A DNA stretch of 64,000 bases from Lepiota brunneoincarnata (lineage: Eukaryota > Basidiomycota > Agaricomycetes > Agaricales > Agaricaceae), in NCBI GenBank assembly GCA_023014365.1, contig JAEBUN010000003.1:1674001-1738000 (forward strand). The letters run 5' to 3'. Each line of letters begins with the position of its first letter. The stretch's first letter is position 1. The position numbers and the translations under genes were made by a program. A model generated the notes under the pieces. That model ran no database searches and had not been told where the DNA came from. It saw only the letters and a program-made list of their open reading frames with translations. This document shows positions 19,299 through 30,291 of the stretch, piece after piece.

Positions 19299-21388
19299 GC
19301 AGTGAGTGAGGATTTTGGTGGTGCAGAAGTATTCAAGGTTTTTGTGGTTGGTGACTACATCAATAGTAAGGGGGGCACCCTCAAGGTAGTGCTGCCAGAT
19401 GCGAAAAGCTTTAAATATCGCTGGGAGTTCCTTGTCATGAGTATCATAGTCAAGTTCGGCTGTGTTAAAGGTGCAGGAATTGAATGCAACGGGATGGACC
19501 TCCCCATCATCAGTGATGATAGAGAGGATAGCCGCAAGGGCATAGTTGGAGGCGTTGGTCTCAACAATGATCTGAGCATCGGGGGCCCAAGGAGTGAGGA
19601 CGGGAGCAGATATGAATGCTTCCTTCAGAGAGTTAAAGGCTTTGCGACATTCGTCAGTGAAATTCCATTTCACGTCTTTGCAGGTGAGGCAAGTGAGCGG
19701 AACAATGATGTTGGAGTAACCATGAATGAAGCAACGGTAGAAGTTGGCGAAACCTAAGAAGGACTGGATGTCCTTGACTTTCTTGGGTTCCGGCCACTCC
19801 TGGATGGTCTTGACCTTAGATTGGTCCATTCGGAGACTGTTGGGGGAAAGAATGTAGCCAAGATATTCCACTGTGTTGGAGTGGAACTGGCATTTGTCAG
19901 GGCAGGCATATAGACCATGTTGGCGGAGCCGCTTGAGGACCTCCTTGACTTGGTCGCGGTGGATACTATGATTGTCGGAGTATATCAGAATGTCATCAAG
20001 ATAGATGGTAACGCAGATGTCAAGCATATCCTTGAATATGTCATTCATGAACCGCTGGAAGGTGGCGGGGGCATTGGTGAGGCCAAAAGGCATGACCATC
20101 CATTCAAAGGAGCTGTAGTGGGTCTGAAAGGCGGTCTTCCATTCGTCACTGTCAGCAATGCAGACAAGATGGTAAGCATGATGGAGGTCAATTTTGGTAT
20201 ATACGCGGGCTTTGCAAGGGGAGTCTAAGAGGTCAGAGATGAGCGGAAGGGGGTAACGGTCCTTCTTGGTAATACGGTTGAGACCTCTAAAATCAACACA
20301 TAAATGGAGGGAGCCATCCTTTTTCTTGACAAAGAGGACCGGGGCTCCATGAGGAGAAGTAGAGGGGTGAATGAAGCCAATAGATAAATGTTTGTCAATG
20401 AAATTACATAGAGCTCCAAGCTCTGATTGTGAAAGGGAGTAAATGGTACTGACCGGAGGCTGACCGCCATCCTCTAGGTTAATCTGGAGGTTGTAAGGGC
20501 AGTGTGGAGCAAGTGTGTCAGCATGTGATTTACTGAAAACATCGGCGAACTCATGGTATTCCTCGGGGATGGATGAGAGGTCAGCCAGGTCATCAGAGAT
20601 AGAAGAGGACGCGGCCGATGCGGAAGCAGTAGAAAGGTTGATTTGGAATTATTGGGAGCCAGGGAGCTTGGCAGCACAGATAAAGGCAGGAGTGTTTATT
20701 AGGGAGATATGTGGTTTCGCAATGGGGACAGGTTGGGATGAGGTCCCGGACAGGGGTGGTGAACCTAGGTCAGGAGTGTCAGGGGTGGCCATAAGTGGGG
20801 CCAATGCGAGTGCAATGCAGGAAGAAACAGAAGCAGGATTCTTGAGTAGGGATGGCCAGAAAGTAATACTGCCCAAAGCCCAGTCAATCAATGGATTGTA
20901 GTGGGTGAGCCAGTTGTGTCCTAAGACCACAGAACAGGAAGAGTCGAGCCAGGTGACATAAGTGTCCAAAATGATAGATTTACCAGAGGGGAAAGATACA
21001 GGCAGTTGCGCAAGCTCTGTAATGTAGGCAATTGAGGTCCCATCAAATAACCAAAGTTCAATAGCCAGGATGGACGAGGTTGGAATACTATGAGAACAAA
21101 CAAAAGATGAGTCCACAAAACAGTGAGTAGAACCGCTATCAACAAGAGCTTTGAAAGGAGGAAGAGAAGAGAAATCAGAACTAACTACATTGTCCATTGT
21201 AGAAAGCGGGTCTGAAGCGGAGAGTACAGAAGTGGAAACAGAAGATAAGGAAGTAACTAAAGGAGAAGTTAATGTAATGTGAAAGGAGTTCAGGTTGGAA
21301 AGAGCGGACGCATTGAGATGGAACCTCTCTGGAGCACAGCAGAGTTCAATGTGATCCTCAGTCTGTGCAGAGGCCTGAGGACCGCCAA
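19299..21388 (-). pseudogene. Gypsy2 copy 1 pol: protease - reverse transcriptase - RNase H, truncated
   Basis: Protease motif ALVDSGSTHCFVD (near 21145), RT with MVMPFGLTNAPATFQ and catalytic YLDD (near 20010), and the start of RNase H (ETNASNYAL; the first catalytic Asp of copy 2's ETDASDYAL is Asn here). At least one nonsense codon follows KLPGSQ (about 20649-20651), and the frame ends at 19299 where the element is cut. As in copy 2, pol is in the -1 frame relative to gag, beginning at the A-run before the gag stop. Confidence 0.85.
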
Positions 21389-22792
21389 CTATTTTTCCAA
21401 GCTTGGGAGAGCTGGCACATCTGTCTCAGGAAGCTGAGCCTGTTGGCCTTTAGCCTTGGCATCAGAGAATTTTTTCTTGTCACAGTTGGCAGCCCTGTGG
21501 TTGGGATCTGTGCAGACAAGGTAGAGGTTATTGTCGAAACGTCGTTGACATTCCTTGGGGGTTAGTTTACCGTCCTTACCGAGTTTACTAGTAAGGTCGG
21601 ATTTAGGCAGGGCCAATTTCTGACTGGCAGGCAGATTGGGTGGATTGCCCTTGAAGTTATTGTTGGGGGTGCTGCCTTTGTTGTTACTGTTGGCAGGCTT
21701 GGTGGCAGGTTGGGGGTTGGTCGAGGTGGAAGGGGATGGATTGCCTCCAGGTTTCCTAGAGGTGGTCGGGTCTGAAGTGGCTTTGGTGCGGGCCTTCTCG
21801 TGTTGGCATTCCCAATAGCAGGCATCAATCTTCATCGCTGCTGCCTGCATTTTGATGAAGGTGTTGGGCTTGCCATCGGGCCAATTGGACAAGATGTCCT
21901 GGATGCGGTCAGGGAGGCCCTTATAATAGCAGTGACAAAATACTTCGTCACCCCAGCGGAGTTGGCCAGCTAGGTGGAGAAAGTCGACATTGTAGATGGT
22001 GATCTTCTCGTTGTAGCGTATTCGGAGGGAGTCAAGCTGCTCAGCAGCTTCTCCGGTCGGATCCGCGGGACTGAAATTGGTCTGCAGTTCCAGGGTGAAC
22101 TGGTCCCAGTCCTCAATCCAGTTGTGCATTATTCCATGGTTGTCGGCCTCGTCAAGGCTGATTTCAAAGTGTTGCTGGGCCATGCCCGTAAGATACGTCA
22201 ACGTGAAGTTGACCTTGGTGGCGGGGATAGCGAACTGGGCCAGGTTAGTATGGAAGTAGAGCCAACATTGGAAGAGGAAGGGTTTGAGTTTGGTGGGGTC
22301 AGAACCTGTAAAGATGTCAGGTTCACGAGCTTTAGTATGGGGAGTTCGAGGAGGCTGTGGGGCTTGAGAGTTCCCACAGCCATCCATTTGATTGGTTATG
22401 CATTGGAAAACTCGGAGTATGAGTCTATCATGGTCATCTCAGGTGTTGCTAGGTGGGATGTTATTGTTGTTGTCACCATTGTCTGATGGTTCATCGTTGC
22501 CTGGGGGCCCATCCCCGTTGTCAGGATAGTCATCGGGATCACCAGGGTCGCTGGGATCAGGATTGGGGTCGGGGCCATCGTCGGGGCCATCGGGGGTCTG
22601 GAATAGTGAGGGTTGTATATCTTTGGAAAACTGGTCTGGAGTCAAGGGTGCGACCGGTTGTCGGTGAGAGCGAGAAGCCCTTGGGGGGTCGGATTGCAGT
22701 TTCTCAGAAGGAGATTGTCGAATGATGTGTTTGCTACAGCGAGCAGCTGGAGTTACCAGAGTGCGAGTACAGGTAACTGTTTGAGAGACCAT
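21389..22792 (-). pseudogene. Gypsy2 copy 1 gag, one nonsense codon
   Basis: Starts at the ATG 22792 (MVSQTV, matching copy 2's MVSRTV). Order: Pro/Asp-rich N-terminal region (PDGPDDGPDPNPDPSDPGD), a retrotransposon gag core (AREPDIFTGSDPTKLKPFLF) and a CCHC knuckle (CTDPNHRAANC, first Cys upstream). A TGA at 22439-22441 interrupts it where copy 2 has an Arg codon (GNTRD), consistent with CGA to TGA. Confidence 0.85.
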
Positions 22793-22904
22793 GGTTAGAA
22801 AAATTCCGAGTGTGGTGGACAGGAGGAGTGTGAGTCTGATAATACTGTTAGAGCCGGTGCGGGTCAGAACCGAAGCGGAGGATTGGGGTGGTATCCTTGA
22901 TATA

Positions 22905-23115
22905 CAGTGACCCACAAAACCGTTCCAATGTTTTGTACTTTTGACTTAAAGTAGTAATAGCTCAGTAAATAAAATAGCCATATTTGTGAATATATTTATA
23001 AACATAGCCAAATATGTCATATCTGACTCTGCAAAGTTGCGTCATGTAATATTTCCAAATTAGGCAATTATGAATTTTGTAATCATTTTAAGTCATTGGA
23101 ACGGTTTTGTCAATG
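22905..23115 (+). repeat. Tc1 left terminal inverted repeat (211 bp)
   Basis: Pairs with 24300-24510. The outer motif CAAAACCGTTCCAATG recurs inverted at the inner edge (CATTGGAACGGTTTTG, just before 23115), suggesting two transposase-binding sites per end. Confidence 0.9.
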
Positions 23116-23144
23116 ACATATTATACTAGGCTATCCTATTATTT

Positions 23145-24161
23145 CTAGTACTTAGAGTAGCCCCCCCTGGCTTTGAGTACAGCTGCTACTCTTCTAGGCA
23201 TACTTTCAATTAACTTCTGACACTCAAAGGCTGGAATAGCATCCCACTCCTTTTCTACCCTCTGCCACAACTCCTCCATACCCTTGGGGGGAGATTCATA
23301 CTCTCCCAACTTTCTCTTCACATATTCCCATAAGTGTTCAATGGGATTGAAGTCAGGTGACTGTGCTGGCCGGGTTAGGAGCCTAAAATGATTTTTTTGA
23401 AACCATTCTTTGGCCAGTGTACTCTTGTGTTTGGGGTCATTATCTTGCTGGAAGATAATATCTTGGGGTTTAAGCTTGTACCACTGGAGACTCTTCTTCA
23501 AATCTTCCTCCAAAATTTGCACAAACAACTCTGCATCCATCCTTCCATCAATCCTCACTGCATAGCCTGGGCCATCCCACAGCATACAGCCCCAAACCAT
23601 CACTGATCCTCCTCCATACTTCAGAGTTCCCTTGACCAATCTTTCACTAAGCCCCTCTCCCTTCTTTTTCCATCCCCACTTCCTCCCATCTGACCCCAAA
23701 CAATTAATTTTAGTCTCATCAGACCATACAACCAGCTTCCAGTCCTCCACAGTCCAATGCTGGTGTGTCAGAGCAAAATCCAGCCTAGCTCTCCTATGCT
23801 TGTCAGAGAGTAAAGGCTTTTTTTGCTTGACTACAGCCTTCATTCCTGCCTGTTTGAGATGCCTTGCTATAGTCTGTGAAGAGACTGATGTCCCAATGAT
23901 GGGAGCAAGAGATTTGGCTATATCTACAGCAGTTTCAGCCTTGCCAGCAGAGATAAGATGGATAGCATGCCAAATATTAGTGGTAGAGAGTTTTGAAGGA
24001 CATCCTCCAAGTGACTTAGTAAGGCTGGAACAATTTTTAGAGGCTGGCCTGGATATGGTACTGCACCCAACACCAGTAATTGCCTCAATTTTAGTATAGG
24101 AATGATGAGAATTTAGCAAAGAGAGGATGGTTTGCTTTAGAGTAGAAGATAATGGCTTCAT
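23145..24161 (-). CDS. Tc1-family transposase, 338 aa, apparently intact
   Basis: Catalyses TA-targeted cut-and-paste transposition in Tc1/mariner elements. The N-terminus has a helix-turn-helix-type region (SSTLKQTILSLLNSHHSYTKI). The catalytic DDE triad is visible: D in VVWSDETKIN (about residue 148), D in IIFQQDNDPKH (about 240) and E in PDFNPIEHLWEY about 34 residues later, the D34E spacing typical of Tc1 rather than mariner D34D. The WGWKKKGE and GGGSVMVWGC motifs also fit. The length is normal (about 340 aa), with no stops or shifts. The start at 24161 (MKPLSS) lies about 140 bp inside the right TIR. Confidence 0.95.
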   Translation of the reverse strand: MKPLSSTLKQTILSLLNSHHSYTKIEAITGVGCSTISRPASKNCSSLTKSLGGCPSKLSTTNIWHAIHLISAGKAETAVDIAKSLAPIIGTSVSSQTIARHLKQAGMKAVVKQKKPLLSDKHRRARLDFALTHQHWTVEDWKLVVWSDETKINCLGSDGRKWGWKKKGEGLSERLVKGTLKYGGGSVMVWGCMLWDGPGYAVRIDGRMDAELFVQILEEDLKKSLQWYKLKPQDIIFQQDNDPKHKSTLAKEWFQKNHFRLLTRPAQSPDFNPIEHLWEYVKRKLGEYESPPKGMEELWQRVEKEWDAIPAFECQKLIESMPRRVAAVLKARGGYSKY

Positions 24162-24299
24162 GGTAGGTAGGGGGGTTGAGAATGATGGGACATGGCTGTC
24201 AGCACATCTATTTATATGTCAAAGACACGTGGTCACATGATCTTGTTGATTGACAATCAATGGAGTCATGTGATTGCTTGGATTAGTATTAAAAATTAC

Positions 24300-24510
24300 C
24301 ATTGACAAAACCGTTCCAATGACTTAAAATGCTTACAAAATTCATAATTGCCTCATTTAGAGGTATTACATAACGCGACTTTGTAGGGTCAGATATGACA
24401 TATCTGGCTATGTTTATAAATATATTCACAAATTTAGCTATTTTATTTACTGAGCTATTACTACTTTAAGTCAAAAGTACAAAACATTGGAACGGTTTTG
24501 TGGGTCACTG
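24300..24510 (-). repeat. Tc1 right terminal inverted repeat (211 bp)
   Basis: Reverse complement of the left TIR with a small number of mismatches by eye, concentrated in its inner half. The same paired outer/inner 16-mer motif is present. Confidence 0.9.
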
Positions 24511-25107
24511 TAAGGTAACCGGGGGACAGGGCAAAGTCAGTACGTAGACTTTGGGACTGAGGCGGAGTACATCGGGTGGGAAGTTGGACTTGCAGCCTCA
24601 GCGTATGTGCTGTGCCCTCCTACTGTCCTAGTCCGTATTTCAGGAAGTTGGGGCTGAAGTGGAGCGAGGCAGAAGAGAGGAGAGGATAGAGAACAGGGAG
24701 CTGGTCCGCTGCTCGATTCGATTATCAGACTGAGGAGTACAAGTCAAGTACCTATGGTATATATACTACTGGTCTTATGAACTATGACTCATACTGACTA
24801 CGGACGGAGCAAAGCGGAGACTGATATGGTTACAAATGGTTTACGAATGGATTATGAATGGAATGGAGACTGGTACGGGTATGGAGACTGATAATGTCTC
24901 CTGGTTATGGACAGAGAATGGAGAACTGGAAAGCAGAGTTACTGAGGGTCAGGTGACCACGGCATGTGCGGAGGTGACCATGTGATCAGGGCAATGGGTT
25001 GTGGTTGGAGTGAGTCAGGACCAAGTCAGAGGGTTCTTGTGTGGAGCTGGGTGGAGTCGAGAAGCCAGAGTCTAATGATTAGGCTTATAGTTGGCATGGA
25101 TATGACA

Positions 25108-25621
25108 AAGACCTCAGACTTGGTATGCTCAAGCGTGAGGCCGAAGGAGTCAAAGAGCCCATGCACACAGTGGTAGGCCACCTGCAGGGCAGATATGTTG
25201 TCTTCCCATGTCTTGGATTGGACTATAAGGGTCCCATTGTCAACATATGATAGCATGTCAACATCGAGGCCGGGGGTCCTCTGGTAATACAAGTAAACCA
25301 GCGGGGCTAAATATAAGGCCAACAGGACTGGTGACAGAGCAGAGCCCTGCCCCATGCCCACATCCACCTGCCTGGGGTCTGACCAGAAGGAATTCCACAA
25401 GTAAGTGGTAGACCTCCCAACCAGGTAGGAGCCAAAGAACTGCACCAACTCAGGCGTGAACCCTGACCAGGAAAGGACCATGAGAATCATGTCATGATTC
25501 AGTGAAGGAAAGAACTGAGCAATGTCAAATGTGACAACACTTGTCCACAGCCCCCAAGCCCACCCCACACAAACAAGATGAGTGAGGATCAACCTGGCGT
25601 CCTCAGTGGACTTCTGGCAGT
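25108..25621 (-). mobile_element. LINE B fragment (reverse transcriptase core)
   Basis: Antisense RT segment from QKSTEDARLILTHL through SYVDNGTL to LEHTKSEVF. The catalytic motif reads YVDN instead of YVDD. It is open but lacks both ends; the left side is cut by gypsy2 LTR at 25107 and the right side is joined to RNase H-region sequence of another copy at about 25621. Confidence 0.8.
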
Positions 25622-28096
25622 TCTCCCTCCGGATCAACGGTGTAGAGGACAAATTTGATTTGCTCCAAAAAGTGGTCCAAAAGTCAGAGACCTGGCCTGT
25701 TCTCACCTGCGAATGGGCTGAATGGCTCAGTAAGCTGCGGAAGCACATTCTATACCACCAGAAGAGCACTCTTCACCTTGGGCCTAAGCACTGGGGTAAG
25801 AGATGAGATAGACTGGCGGTGCACTGGGGAGCTCCCCCTGAACTTGTGGCCCAGTAAGGGCTGAAGCAGATAGTTCGCTACAAGAGTGGCAACCCAGAAT
25901 ATCATTCAGGAAGCCAACTTCTTGAGATGCAACTGGAAGGGCAGAAGGCCTGCAAGGGCCTCTGCCCCCCCAGAGGGGGACATGCAAAATGCACTGATAA
26001 TCCAATTAGCAGTGCGCCACTGCATGGAGTTAAACATCTTGAGGATCCCCTTGTTACAGAAACCCTTGTGATACCACATGTGGAATCCATACGTGGCAAT
26101 AGGAACCATGCAGGACTGGTAAAGGAGGTGTTTCTGGTCAGGAAACAACCCCTGGGTTGAATTACCCAGCATCTCCATCATACCAACCATGGAGAAGGGC
26201 TTTGGTAGAATAGTAATGTACATGCTTGCAGAAAGCGAGAGCACAATCAAAATAGAAACCCAAGTACTGCCAAAATGGCTTGGGCCTCAAAGGGGTGTCC
26301 CCCATATATGGATGGAAGCCCAAGTCAATGGGCAGGTTGGCATCCCTTGGGTTATGAGAGAAGTGGAACACCTCAGACTTGGTGTGCTCAAGCATGAGGC
26401 CAAAAGAATCAAAGAGCCTGTGTATGCAGTGGTAGGCCACCTGCAGGGCAGAAACATTGTCCTCCCAGGTCTTGGACTGGACTATGAGGATCCCATTGTC
26501 AACATACAAAAGCATATCCATGTTGAGACCGGGGGTCCACTGGTAGTACAAGTAAACCAGGGGGGTGAGATAGAGAGCAGACAAGACCGGGGACAGAGCA
26601 GAGCCCTGCCCCATGCCCATGTCCACCTGCCTGGGGTCCAACCAGAAAGAGTTCCACAGATATGTGGTAGACCTCCTGACCAGGTATAAGCTGAAGAAAT
26701 GCACCAACTCAGGCATGAACCCCGACCACAAAAGAACCGCCAGAATCATATCATGATTCAGCAAAGGGAAGAACTGAGCGATGTCAAAAGCAACAACACT
26801 TGTTCGCAAGCCTCGAGCCCACCCCACATGTATGAGGTGGGTGAGGATCAACCCAGCGTCCTCTGTGGACTTCTGGCAGATACTACCAACCTGGTTGGGA
26901 TGAAACACTCCCCACTTGATGCAGTCAAATTGGAGGCGGTTGGAGATCATTTTCTTCACAAGCTTGCCCAACATGTTCAACAACACAATTGGCCAAAAGG
27001 CCTTGGGCATAGAGTACAAGGGCTTTCCTGGTTTAGGTATAACCACCAAGTTAGACTCCTTAAAATAATCAGGCCAATGCCCTGCCATGAGGCAGGCATT
27101 GGCAAGACCAACAAATATGTGGCAAGACACTCAGTCTGCTATGATATCCTTCAGGTATGACCACATAACATGATCAGGTCTGGGGGCAGACTTCTTTGTA
27201 CAAGAACACAGAGCATCCTTGAGCTCCAAAGCCAAGAAAGGGTACCTCAACCTCACCGCCTGCACAGGAAGAGCATCCAATACAGAGGGATCCACAGTGC
27301 AGCCAGAGGCCACATTGTAGGTACTGTGGAGGGCATCCCACAGGGAGGCCATATCGTGACACGGCATGCCATCGTGCTAGATTGCATTGCATGCTGGAAG
27401 TTTGCGCTGCTTGACCCAGGCCATGAGGTCCCAGGGGTGCTTGTTTGCAGTTGCAATTTCCTCTATCTTGTCATCGAAACACTTGCATTTGACAGTCTTA
27501 ATGATGCATTGGAATTCAAACCATGTGTCCCCCAAGGGGGATGCCTGATATGACTGAATGGCAGCAGTGCAATTATCATTCCACCATGGATTGGACCACC
27601 CAACAATGAAGACCTCCTCAGAGAAGGCATCCCAGGCCTGGGAGATGATGTGAGCTACAGCCAGGGCTGCAAGCTCCACCTCCACAGGGGTGTCCAAGGG
27701 CAGCCAGCCCTTCACATATCTGTGCCACAAACTTTGACTCTTTGTTGCTATTGGGCTTCAGAACTCGATGGATCACTCCAGTCATAAAGCGAGTGACTGG
27801 GAGAACCAGAGTTAGAGGAGTGTGGTCCTTTGGACCACGCTTCTTGAGATTGATCAGGGGCCTGAGATCTGGATCCTGAGCCATTGGAAGGAAAACAAGA
27901 TCAATCACCGATGGTGACAGATTCATATTGTATGGGAAGTGAGTTGGGTCTGGAACCGCTAGTAATGCCAAGTCAAGCCCCAGATCCATCCCAACCTCCA
28001 AAAGAGACTGAGCAATCCCCAGATGTGAGACCCAATTAGGATCTCACTGCTCTAAGTGGCAATTGAAGTTGCCTACCATATAAGTCATGGCAGGCA
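25622..28096 (-). mobile_element. LINE B copy 5 (B5), endonuclease to RNase H linker, 3'-truncated
   Basis: Minus strand, reading leftwards: end of endonuclease (NFNCHLE near 28060; VIDLVFLPMAQDPDLRPL near 27900), RT linker, RT (27130-26162) and thumb to about the region preceding RNase H, where it stops at 25622 without a 3' UTR or tail. Loss of the 3' end is not how LINEs normally truncate, so a later deletion or recombination is implied. Confidence 0.8.
25906..28001 (-). pseudogene. LINE B5 ORF2, multiple disruptions
   Basis: Open blocks at 28001-27618, 27730-27377, 27367-27131, 27130-26162 and 26250-25906, separated by frameshifts and stops. The RT catalytic motif is YVDN (near 26490), as in the adjacent fragment, against YVDD in B4; a shared single change suggests the two pieces belong to one subfamily or to one rearranged copy. 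Confidence 0.75.
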
Positions 28097-28367
28097 GGGA
28101 ATCTGGAGAGGGCTCCCAGGGGAGCCAGGGGACAGGATGTCCAGTGGGTTGGTGGAGGGGGTAGGGGGGGGACTACAGCCTGAACCGTGGGATCCACCAC
28201 GATCCACCCCTCCTCATGCTGCCTGTTGTGAGGCCAAGGAGGACATGTGAGGGTGCAAGTACTACTGGAGGGATCCAACAGTGGGGGTATGCAAGATGAG
28301 GGATATAGTGTCGAGGTGGGTGTGGTTGTGCATGTTGCTGGTGGTGGTACTAGATCAAGAAGTGATG
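28097..28367 (-). mobile_element. LINE B 5' end (5' UTR and ORF1 N-terminus), inverted
   Basis: Antisense of the 5' end of LINE B: ORF1 N-terminal Pro/Ser-rich codons (28097-28210), then 5' UTR to the terminus GATCAAGAAGTGATG (28353-28367). Most of ORF1 is missing between this and B5. The 5' terminus abuts sense ORF2 sequence, as at 13585/13586. Confidence 0.75.
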
Positions 28368-28785
28368 TGATCTGTTGTGTTCTAAAGCCCGATAGCAATA
28401 AGGAGTCAAAGTTTGTGGCACAAATATGTGAAGGGTTGGCTACATTGTGGCTGCTCTTGGACATCCCTGTGGAAGCGGAGTCTGTGGCCCAGACTGTAGC
28501 TTACATCATCTCCCAGGCCTGGGATGCCTTCTGTGAGGAGGTGTTCATTGTTGGGCAGTCTAATCCCTGGTGGAATGATGACTGCACCACAGCCATTTGG
28601 GCGTATTAGACATCCCCCTCAGAGGAGGTGTGGTACAAGTTCTGGCAAGTCATTAAGGCCATCAAATGCAAGTTCTTTGATGAGAAGATTGAGGAGATTG
28701 CCTCTGTGAACAAGTGCTCCTGGGACCTGATGGCCTAGGTTAAGCAGCACAAACTTCCAGCCTGCAATGCAATCCAGTACAATGG
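28366..28785 (+). pseudogene. LINE B copy 7 fragment, ORF2 RT linker
   Basis: Sense LINE B from VLKPDSNKESKFVAQICEG to LPACNAIQYN, with a TAG after AIWAY (28607-28609) and another in DLMA stop VKQH (near 28738). It stops at a new T-run. It begins two or three bases inside the preceding inverted 5' terminus (shared TGA). Confidence 0.75.
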
Positions 28786-28992
28786 TTTTTGTTTTTTTTT
28801 TTTTTTTTTGGAATCAACAATTTATGAGGTATAGGGCCCTCCTGTAAGGGAGGACCCTATTGCTATGCACTCTTGTGAGGTAAGCACCAGATGCACTGGA
28901 CCCCAGAATCAACTTAGACTCTAACCTGGCTTAGTCAGTCAGGAGAACTGACAGAGGATTTAGTGCACTTGAGCTGGATCATGGAAGACTGT
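28786..28992 (-). mobile_element. Short non-LTR element (about 200 bp) with LINE-like tail
   Basis: Begins with a T/G run (28786-28809) and the tail GGAATCAACAATTTAT, nearly identical to the LINE B tail, but the following 175 bp do not match any LINE 3' UTR in the window. It contains a strong hairpin (GGGCCCTCCTG...GGAGGACCC, 28836-28858). It could be the 3' end of another LINE or a SINE using the LINE B tail; no Pol III A/B boxes are convincing. Confidence 0.55.
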
Positions 28993-29995
28993 CTTTTTTT
29001 TTTTTTTTTTTGAAATCGACAATTTATAACGTGGTGCTTGAATGCAGTCCACATGCACTAGCTATGTACAAGGCAACTAATACAGGGTATAACTACCACT
29101 AAAGGTAGGGAAGAGAGTCCCACTGACTTGAAAGGCTACACTCCATAAAGAAGTGTGCATGGGTGAAGAGCTCACTACCCTGACGGAAACCAGGGCATGA
29201 CAGACAAGGGGTGGATAGGGCCAACAGGTCCCCCTCCTGAAGGGGGTAGGGGTTAATTCCCTGCAAATCCCTACACCTCACAAACAGAGGCTCTAAGAGC
29301 ATCAGATCCCCCCCTTATCGGGGTAATGCATCAATTTGCAATAAATCACTTCAGACCACCCAAGAGCAGCTGGTGAATAACCATAGACTCCTTGAGGTCT
29401 AAGCCACAAGGGGGGATTAACCCAAAGGCCCTCCCCAGTTATCCCACCCCTTGGGGCCAGGATAAGAATGCAAACATGGAGGGATTGTGCTCCAGAAAGC
29501 CCAGAAGGGCATTGAGGTTGCAGGGTAAGCTACCATGTCACATATACTTCGGACAGAAAGTGAGAATGTGAGTGTGGGTTTCAAGCCACAACCCATAAGG
29601 ACAGGAGTGATCCTCCTGGGGGTGGAATCTAGCATGGTACTCCTCTATAGGGGTGTGACCGAGTATAGTGTGGGCTGCCCACGCTGTGCCAGTGACAGAC
29701 ATCCGAGGGCCAATTTCTCGGAGCCACATACCACCAGAGAGGTACAAGGGTTGCAAAGGCTTCCCAAGGGAGTCCAGCAGGGGGAGGAAATTCCTATCCC
29801 TATACAAGGGTGAGTGAAACATGTTCACCCACTCATTGATGCACCCCCTTGTGACCTTAGCCCGGAGGGAGTTGATAGTAGTTGCTGGGCGAACACCCAG
29901 CAATACCTGGAGCTCCTTCGCCATCATGACAGCGTTATAGTGAAGTTCTGCAACAGAGCCTGAAGGCACCTGCCAGAAGGTGATAGTCTGCTGGG
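28993..29995 (-). mobile_element. LINE B copy 8 (B8), 3' fragment
   Basis: T-run 28994-29011, LINE B tail, 3' UTR with the hairpin block (about 29227-29275), then the RNase H end and Cys/His motif (CPYGLWLETHTHILTFC: the second Cys of the usual CPCG is Tyr). Frames at 29969-29538 and 29635-29417 show a shift near the C-terminus. It stops at about 29995. Confidence 0.85.
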
Positions 29996-30291
29996 CAAGT
30001 TCCTTTCCCTCTTACCACCATCATCCCCCTCTTATGTTATTTTTTTTCTTCTCCTAATCTACAGGCAGCCATCCCATTTTTTTAGTGGGTTGTCTACACT
30101 ATTCCACCTCTCTTCACCCTTCTGGAGTGTCCTGGGGCTGTCTGGGGTTGTTGGGGAGTTGGGTGTGCCCCGTCGCTTCTTGATCTGATACTACCACCAG
30201 CAACATGCACAGCCACAACCACCTTGATGCTTTTTATCTCATCCTGTGCACTCCTACTGTTGGATCCATTCAGTAGTACTCACAACCCTAC

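Larger units (their letters stand above)
22905..24510 (-). mobile_element. Tc1/mariner-type DNA transposon, complete (1,606 bp)
   Basis: Flanked by TA duplications (22903-22904 and 24511-24512). Terminal inverted repeats of 211 bp begin CAGTGACCCACAAAACCG. The transposase lies between them on the minus strand. Inserted in the LTR of gypsy2 copy 1: removing it with one TA restores the ATCCTTGATAAGGTAACC-type LTR sequence. With an open transposase and well-matched TIRs it looks potentially autonomous. Confidence 0.95.
19299..25107 (-). mobile_element. Gypsy2 copy 1, truncated Ty3/gypsy chromovirus (minus strand)
   Basis: Colinear with gypsy2 copy 2 (40474-48312) from the RNase H region of pol to the 5' LTR; integrase, chromodomain, antisense gene and 3' LTR are missing. 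The left break abuts the CA end of a gypsy1 LTR at 19298. The 5' LTR is interrupted by a Tc1 transposon. On the right the LTR ends at 25107 in LINE B sequence; the TSD cannot be checked because the other end is lost. Confidence 0.9.
22846..25107 (-). repeat. Gypsy2 copy 1 5' LTR, interrupted by a Tc1 transposon
   Basis: Matches the 661-bp LTRs of copy 2; about 654 bp remain after removing the transposon and one TA. Plus-strand ends are TGTTAGAGCC (22846) and ATATGACA (25107). The self-complementary 11-mer seen in copy 2 is present here both in the LTR (24721-24731) and just inside it (22833-22843). Confidence 0.88.

Noticed and set aside
19230..19757. Plus-strand frame of 175 codons across the gypsy1 LTR end and gypsy2 pol
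   Set aside because: A chimera of LTR sequence and antisense pol; the same antisense frame appears at 44072-44566 only because pol is conserved.
28836..28990. Possible tRNA-derived SINE head or tRNA gene
   Set aside because: No cloverleaf and no convincing A box or B box could be found on either strand.
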